DNA of 64,000 nucleotides from Phoronis australis (Eukaryota; Phoronida; Phoronidae), in assembly GCA_002633005.1 (NCBI GenBank), contig NMRA01000012.1, positions 400,487 through 464,486 on the forward strand, given 5' to 3'. Below the pieces are notes generated by a model, which had not been told where the DNA came from, made no database searches, and saw nothing but the letters and a program-made list of their open reading frames with translations. The position numbers and the translations under genes were made by a program. Each line of letters starts with the position of its first letter. The first letter of the stretch is position 1. Below are positions 58,314 through 64,000 of the stretch, one piece after another.

Positions 58314-60249
58314 GTGAGTAATAAACACAAACACAAACAAATGGTGCTTTTAGTTATGCCACGCTTGTTGAAACTACCTGAGCCCGAGTATTTATTTTTT
58401 AAGTGTCTTGAGATTTTCACTTATGCAACACTGCACATTAGGCCTAATATGCAACTGCACGAGTCTAAATTAGGAATATTAACTAACTTTTTAATCAGAA
58501 TTGCCTTCTGAAGTCATTATTTTTGTCGAAACAAGTAGTCTCTCTGATAGTTTTTAGAATAGTGCAAATAAATGTAGTTATGTGTTTGAAAGTTAAAAGT
58601 CTTGACTGCCTGCATTGCTGCATTGTTGCGAACAAATTTTTCCATCACCATTTTGCATTACTGTATCAACACGTGACAGGATAGCACCTTTATGTGCTCA
58701 AGATTGTCTGTGCATTGTTCATTGTAGTTAGACGGGGGTGAAGGGGGCAGTGCCATCTTAAATGCTGGTAAAACTGCCGAGTTCCTGATATTTTTAGTTC
58801 CACAAGTCTCAGCAGATTGTTGTGCTTGCATGGTTGACCCCAATTGCCACCCTAGTACCTTAGCTGAGTTCTTTGGTCGTACAATCTTAATTTTCTTTCA
58901 CGATTTGAGATACAAAATCATGGTTGTGGTGAACTTTGAATCTTGCTTCACAGGGTGAAAATGTCAGGTATGACAAAAATTGAGTTTCATGGTTACAAAA
59001 AAGCCCTTCACCCCTCTGTCTAGCATGATTTGTGATAAGTAATAATAGAAATATTTCCTTATGTAGGAAATAACTCCTATTTAGGAAATATTTCATGTCA
59101 AAGTTGCAGACTATGTGTGATACTTAAATTATGTGCTTAATTTTCAAATTCAAATTACTGTATTGAGTGAACCTAAAGTATAAATAAATTTCTGATGGTT
59201 TTCTCCGAGCCTTTTCACGTTATTTAGGTGTTTTTCTTTTCCTCATAAAGAGGATTAATTAAACTGTGGGACTTAAGTTTGTGCATGGATCTTAATACTA
59301 CTCCTTAACTGTTCATTTATGGTATTGCCGTACTTGTCTAAGTTGACACCTCAGTGTGATTAAGTACCCTGGCATGAAATTTCTAAATTTCACTTCAATC
59401 ACTACCGAGACTTTCTCCCAAGCATCCCTGTTTGTATGAATGTCTGTCTCCCAGAACTCGCTTACCTTTGAAAAACAGTCGAGAGTTACGTGGCGGCACC
59501 TTTGAGGCACGAAGTTATGCTCTCCAGCTGTTCTTGATTTCACCATGTGGGTAATCTCCCACCTCTGACTTTCAAAAATTCAGTTTTTTAAATGCCTATG
59601 GTCAATGTACTGCCCTCTCATGTTTTTAAGGCCCATAAACTGCCATGGGTGTTAACACAGTAGAGTACAATAGACACTGTAATACTACAAGCATATGTCT
59701 GCTTTATGTTATGTTGTTAAGCATCACGTTTGTGTGCACTGGGCAGATGCAAGAAAATGTTGAAAATGCAAGCTCAGGTAACTCTTCACTGGATTCACCA
59801 TGCATTACACTCGAAGCATGTGGTCATGTTAGCTTTATTCATCAGTGTCTTGCATCTTGCTCGGATATTGTAATTTTTTGTATTTTAAAACTGCTGTCCA
59901 TGTTTGGGTGTTTGAAGCTTTTACTATCGTTACTAGTGTATTTAATCTTTCAAAGCCATGTCATCTTGTTTTAATTACGTATTTGAATTGAAATCGGTTA
60001 CAATAAATTGCTGGAATCTCCCTGATGGCCATACTTATTTTGTGACGAAAGCTAACGTGCTGTGATACACAACTTAATCTGCCTGGTCTGAAATGCTAAC
60101 TCTTCCATACTGATAATCTCAAACACAGCTTGGTCTGAAGTGCCGACTGCTCCATACTGATAATCTCAAACCCAGAAATCTGTTCTAATTTGAATAAGAA
60201 ACAAGGTGAGACTGAATTTATAACAGGGTGTGTTGCTATGACTACTTCA
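58314..60249. other. Probable UNC80 intron, no exon confirmed
   Basis: Short frames only. A stem near 59047-59093 (GAAATATTTCCT/AGGAAATATTTC) is visible. A 43-47-bp direct duplication with CATACTGATAATCTCAAAC repeats is at about 60083-60180. Confidence 0.5.
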
Positions 60250-60630
60250 ACCCTGTCTGCTGGACTGTATTGAAAAAATGAAAAAATAATTGTAGATGGT
60301 GTGGAACATGATGTTACAGACGTGCGCAGGTCACTCAGGGGGGCCCAGTGCGCTGATCACCTGGAACCATTTTTATGCTATGTTAGTATATCGTAAACCA
60401 AACTGTGGAGCTAGAGACCCGGCTCCAAGGTCTAGTAGTGGGCCTCAGTGGGTCTTAAACCCACGACCTTGAGTAAGGGAAGCGAACACTTATCCCACTT
60501 GGCTACTCTGCCTCCTCTGTATTTACCTGGTATCTAAATTCTCAGAGACGGCTCAATGGAATCATGTTGAAAAGACAAGACGTCTCTGAGAATCTAGAAA
60601 TCTAGGTAAATGCAGTCCAGCAGACCAGGT
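60250..60630. repeat. Inverted-repeat cluster with E1 leader fragment
   Basis: TGTCTGCTGGACTG (near 60255) is the complement of CAGTCCAGCAGAC (near 60615). ATTTACCTGGTATCTAAATT then CTCAGAGACG (60523-60552) pairs with CGTCTCTGAGAATCTAGAAA-TCTAGGTAAAT (60580-60612). At 60319-60380 ACGTGCGCAGGTCAC, GCTGATCACCTGGAACCATT matches the leader of E1 (about 55503-55563). Confidence 0.65.
60420..60515 (-). mobile_element. tRNA-derived SINE, copy 2
   Basis: On the - strand a TAGCCAAGTGG A box (60495-60505) and a GTTTAAGAC B box (60452-60460) lie 35-45 bp apart, as in a tRNA. It starts after GAGGAGGCAG as copy 1 does, and shares the trailing AGACCTTGGAGCCGGG-type tail. The A box fits TRGYnnAnnnG fully; the B box has one difference. 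The fold is not intact enough for a tRNA gene. Confidence 0.75.
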
Positions 60631-62714
60631 TCCAGCAGTAACATGAATTTCCTGGATGGCTCGAGACCTACATTTTCTTAATAGTAAATGCCCTAAATTA
60701 GAAGTTGCTGTTTTGGCCAAAGGTGCTGGTTTATTGCCCCTTAAGAGTTGTCAGCTAGCTTTCTGGTAAGAAAATAGAACTGAAATGCTGGTTATTGAAT
60801 TTAATTTGCATATTTAACCAAATAATATATACAGTAGTTCTCCACTAATGTAGCACACAACATGGCCAACTGGTGAAATTCTTTACAATTAAATTTCTCC
60901 CCAAAAATAAACATTAAGAAAAATAAAGTCTATTACTAGAATGGCTATGTACTGTGTAGATGTCACAAGACAACAGTAATCAGCTTTTAAAAAATAAAAA
61001 TGGCCATTTTGGTAATTATGTTTGTTCGAAATAAGTGGAAAATTACCGCTTCAATGTACTTAACATTATCTATATCACCATTTCAACTAACAGTTTTTCT
61101 GTCAATAGAACATGGAATTTAATGGGCTTTATGTCAACATGACTAACGTAATGTTTATCACTGATATAGCAACAGCTGCCAATGACCGGGAAATTACATG
61201 AATTGATACTCGCATAAAATTGATTTTAACACAAAATCTTTGTTTTAAAAGACATATAGCGAATAGCGGTATTCATCAAAGTGTTTTTAGTGCATCACCT
61301 GTCAGGGGATTGTTTTCATTTAAGTTTGGCACAATGCTTCTCCAGTTAGATTATAGACATGAACTTGGAATCTTCAATCTTGTTTGGTTCACGATTCTCA
61401 ATATAGTTTACCACAGTTATCACGTATATTTATAACTCTTGCATTTAAAACAAATGTGTGACGTGATGCTTTTTACTTTTGGCTAATCAAATGTATCTTG
61501 TATGCCTGTAAAAGGTGATATGGTACATACGCACATAGGCGTGTTATCTCACTTCACCACGGAGTGAATCCCCAAGCTGCCACTTAGGCGGTTTGTCTCT
61601 TTGACTGTCCCTGCATTGAATCCCGAGGTGGTTCTGTAATGTAAGACATTTTCGAGGCACTTGAAACCATTCATTTCAGTGGTGGTCATTTTGCTAATCT
61701 ACACTAGTATTGTAATTCTTGATTTGTCTAGCTTACTGACAAATGAAATTCTATTTTGTATTTTTTTTTGCAAAAATCAACTTTGAGAAAATTTAGTCTA
61801 TCACAAGCACGGATTACACTGTGACTAAAGAACTTTTGGTTTGTTCCATCATTTGCAGTAAAGCAATCAGCCATTGGTAAAATGGCAATTTTGGCTCTTA
61901 TTTTTGTGCAAAATAAGTGAAGAATTACTGCATAGAGCTTGCTTGCTATGCTCTTGCCTTTAGCGGGCGTTCATCTCGCCTTTCTCACAAGAATCTAGCT
62001 CTGCACAACCCACCCTCTGCTGCTTGCAATTAGACCATTTGGAGGTCTTAAATAATTGTGGAACAAAATCAACATATTTTTGCTCAAGACATACAGCCTT
62101 GCGCTTGGAAAACCAGCATGTGGTCTACTTGGAAGTACCAGATTAGCACCATGATGCTAAGGGAAGTGTGACAAAAAATACACCTGACTTCATGTCTCTC
62201 AAAAATGGTTTATTAAACTAACTTAAAATAGAAAGCATCACCAGGCACAAGTGCAGGTCTTTTTCTCGTGAAATGTGGTTCATTTCTAGGATGAGTTGAA
62301 ACTGTGGAGATTGGCTGTAATTGCCTTGCAATGATGGGAGTGGAACACCAGTTTTTTGCTTATTGCCAGCCAGAAATTTACCATAAAGTGTCTTTAATCT
62401 GGAGCAAATAAATCTCAATTAACTATACACTGGGTTGCACATTTAGACGCCTGACAGGATTTTCGCTTGATTTGTAAATAATTTTCATAATTTGTTTCAC
62501 TGCCTGAAACTAGTTGTGTGTGTGTGTGGGGGGGGGNATAGCAATACAATACTTATGCAATTGAGAAATTCGACCCCCAAGGCAATACCAAATCAAAACT
62601 TACTCAATTTCAAGACTATATTGACCTTTGACCACCCCCAGTTGCTGCAAAGCAAAGTTACCCATCTGAGACGATACCACAAGGCTAAATTACCTACTGG
62701 AGAAGATGCCTTAA
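60631..62714. other. Probable UNC80 intron; dispersed direct repeat
   Basis: 60830-61060 and 61730-61945 share AGTCTATYAC-A, a CAG-AATCAGC segment, AAATGGC-ATTTTGG and AAATAAGTG-A-AATTAC in the same order. A (TG)n then G-run at 62513-62536 ends at an N (62537). No exon found. Confidence 0.55.
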
Positions 62715-63218
62715 GGGCCTTTCATATAAACGTTGATGCGTCGATGGTTTGGGGAGTTGCGGTCAGTATGAACGATTAACTTTGGTCCTGGATCGCAGTT
62801 AACAGCTCATCGCAGTTAATAGGTGGATTTAACAGCGCAGCGTCGACGCTGTGGTGCAGTATGAACAGTCAACTTCGGTCCTATCGAAGTTATTGCCAGG
62901 TGCTACTGTTATCAACAGTTACAGGGTATTGTCGTCGCTAATAGTTGCTTATATTTTGCTCTAATAATCACCAATTGATTTAAAACTAAGTCTTATGTCA
63001 ATTCGCACGTCATGTAAATGTTCCCAAATTGTCACTTTGAAAAAATCTTAGCGTGCAGCATTACCTTGTGATAACTTCGATGACGACAGCTTCACCTACC
63101 GCTTACTTCGAAGTTCATTAACTACCAAAGCCTGGAGTATGAATGGTCCAGTTAACTTCGCTGTTTACTTCGACGCTCCCGGAGCTTGGACCGAAGTTAA
63201 GTCAATATGAGAGGGCCT
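62715..63218 (+). mobile_element. Family B MITE, copy 2 (504 bp)
   Basis: Starts GGGCCTTTCATATAAACGTT and ends TCAATATGAGAGGGCCT. TTAA lies on both sides (62711-62714 and 63219-63222), clearer than in copy 1. The interior follows 18493-19000 almost block for block. Confidence 0.88.
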
Positions 63219-63222
63219 TTAA

Positions 63223-63876
63223 AAGCAAAATGTTCAACTGAGTTGGCAATCCCTTCTATTGGAAAGCCCCTGTGGGTTTGTGTAGACTTTCGAATTTCTG
63301 TTTTAGGGTGGGTTATTCCGATTTGCCATCATGGGTGTTTCTCAAAGGTATTCTCCTAGGCTTGTTTCAGATTTACATTTGTACAAGTTTGTAAAACTCA
63401 AAATGAATTCACTTACAAGCTCATTCCAAACACTTATTCACAACATTATGTAATTTGTATTCAGATGTGAGACTACCCTTGCAAAAGATAAGAATGTTCC
63501 CATAATTCGCTAAATAATAAAAATGCCCTTGTGTCTATCAAATACAGCTGAGGTCAAAGCAGGATCTAACAATCGAGTGAGCGCATTCAATGAAAATTTA
63601 TGAGATACAGCATTCGTGATCATCCATTTGTCATCATTATGTTATAACATGCAATCATTAATATTGATTTGTAAATGTAATGTTTTATAATACATCAATC
63701 TCTCTTTATTTTGTGTTGAGTATACAACCCCAGTGAGTTATTACAATTAAAAGAAATCTCATGTCTGAGTTTTCGGTCTCTGATTGATAGTTTTTTATCA
63801 TTGTCTTATTACGTTTTACAATGATGTTTTAAAATATATTGTTACAAGCACTCTTATGGCTATGTGTAGTAGTTTA
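63223..63876. other. No gene recognised
   Basis: AT-rich sequence with no supported exon or element. Confidence 0.4.
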
Positions 63877-64000
63877 TAGCTGTTTTTGCATTTACTAAAG
63901 ATGGCAAACTGGATCAGCACGAGACACTTGCACAAAGACTGTGTGCGCAATATGCTCGCTTAAACAATATAGCAAACGTTCAAAACATGGAATGCCAGTG
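63877..64000 (-). mobile_element. Family Y element, inverted, cut by the window edge
   Basis: AGCTGTTTTTGCATTTACTA, GCAAACTGGATCAGCACGAG and AACAATATAGCAAACGTTCA follow the order of 17777-17945. The window ends inside it. Confidence 0.75.

Noticed and set aside
59747-59777. Possible 31-nt UNC80 exon between GGGCAG and GTAACT
   Set aside because: After the phase-1 donor at 57615 or 58313 it would read into a stop. It works only if an unseen exon changes the phase.

Overview
The window is nuclear DNA from a multicellular animal, most likely a marine invertebrate. It is AT-rich with spliceosomal introns, Penelope-like and L1/Tx1-like retroelement remains, tRNA-derived SINEs, and many families of short DNA elements with terminal inverted repeats (TIRs). 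Nothing looks prokaryotic. The species and phylum cannot be settled from this sequence alone.

Only one host gene is securely recognised: part of UNC80, the large cytoplasmic subunit of the NALCN sodium-leak channel complex, on the + strand. A 1,165-bp exon (53608-54772) carries the conserved N-terminal block. A phase-1 intron (54773-57255) leads to a symmetric 360-bp exon (57256-57615) with the diagnostic ATYFDIAVLRCL segment. A 12-nt microexon at 58302-58313 is possible. The first coding exon and the rest of the gene were not found, so 1-53.6 kb is intergenic or intronic and the gene continues past 64 kb.

Layout. 1-20 kb: tandem repeats, foldback elements and three dispersed families, here called X, Y and B. 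20-27 kb: mostly unremarkable, with a diverged B copy and a six-copy 40-bp minisatellite. 28-32 kb: a family A element, then an array of about 150-bp units. 33-34.6 kb: a broken LINE on the - strand. 36.8-42.9 kb: two decayed Penelope-like elements, each split by DNA elements, the second nested four deep. 43.4-46.2 kb: a MITE, a TTAA-flanked element with a THAP-like relic, and a partial T1 copy. 46.4-47.8 kb: a tandem duplication of about 711 bp with an N at its junction. 48.7-50 kb: the cleanest family A copy. 53.6 kb onward: UNC80, with repeats in its introns.

The most unusual signal is in two tandem arrays (29.9-31.9 kb and 55.5-57.07 kb, the latter inside UNC80). Both repeat a GCGCC-CCTAGTGGC box roughly every 140-180 bp, always on the same strand. 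Its complement fits the conserved CTCF core (RCCASYAGRKGGCRS) almost exactly. The sequence match is direct; CTCF binding is inference.
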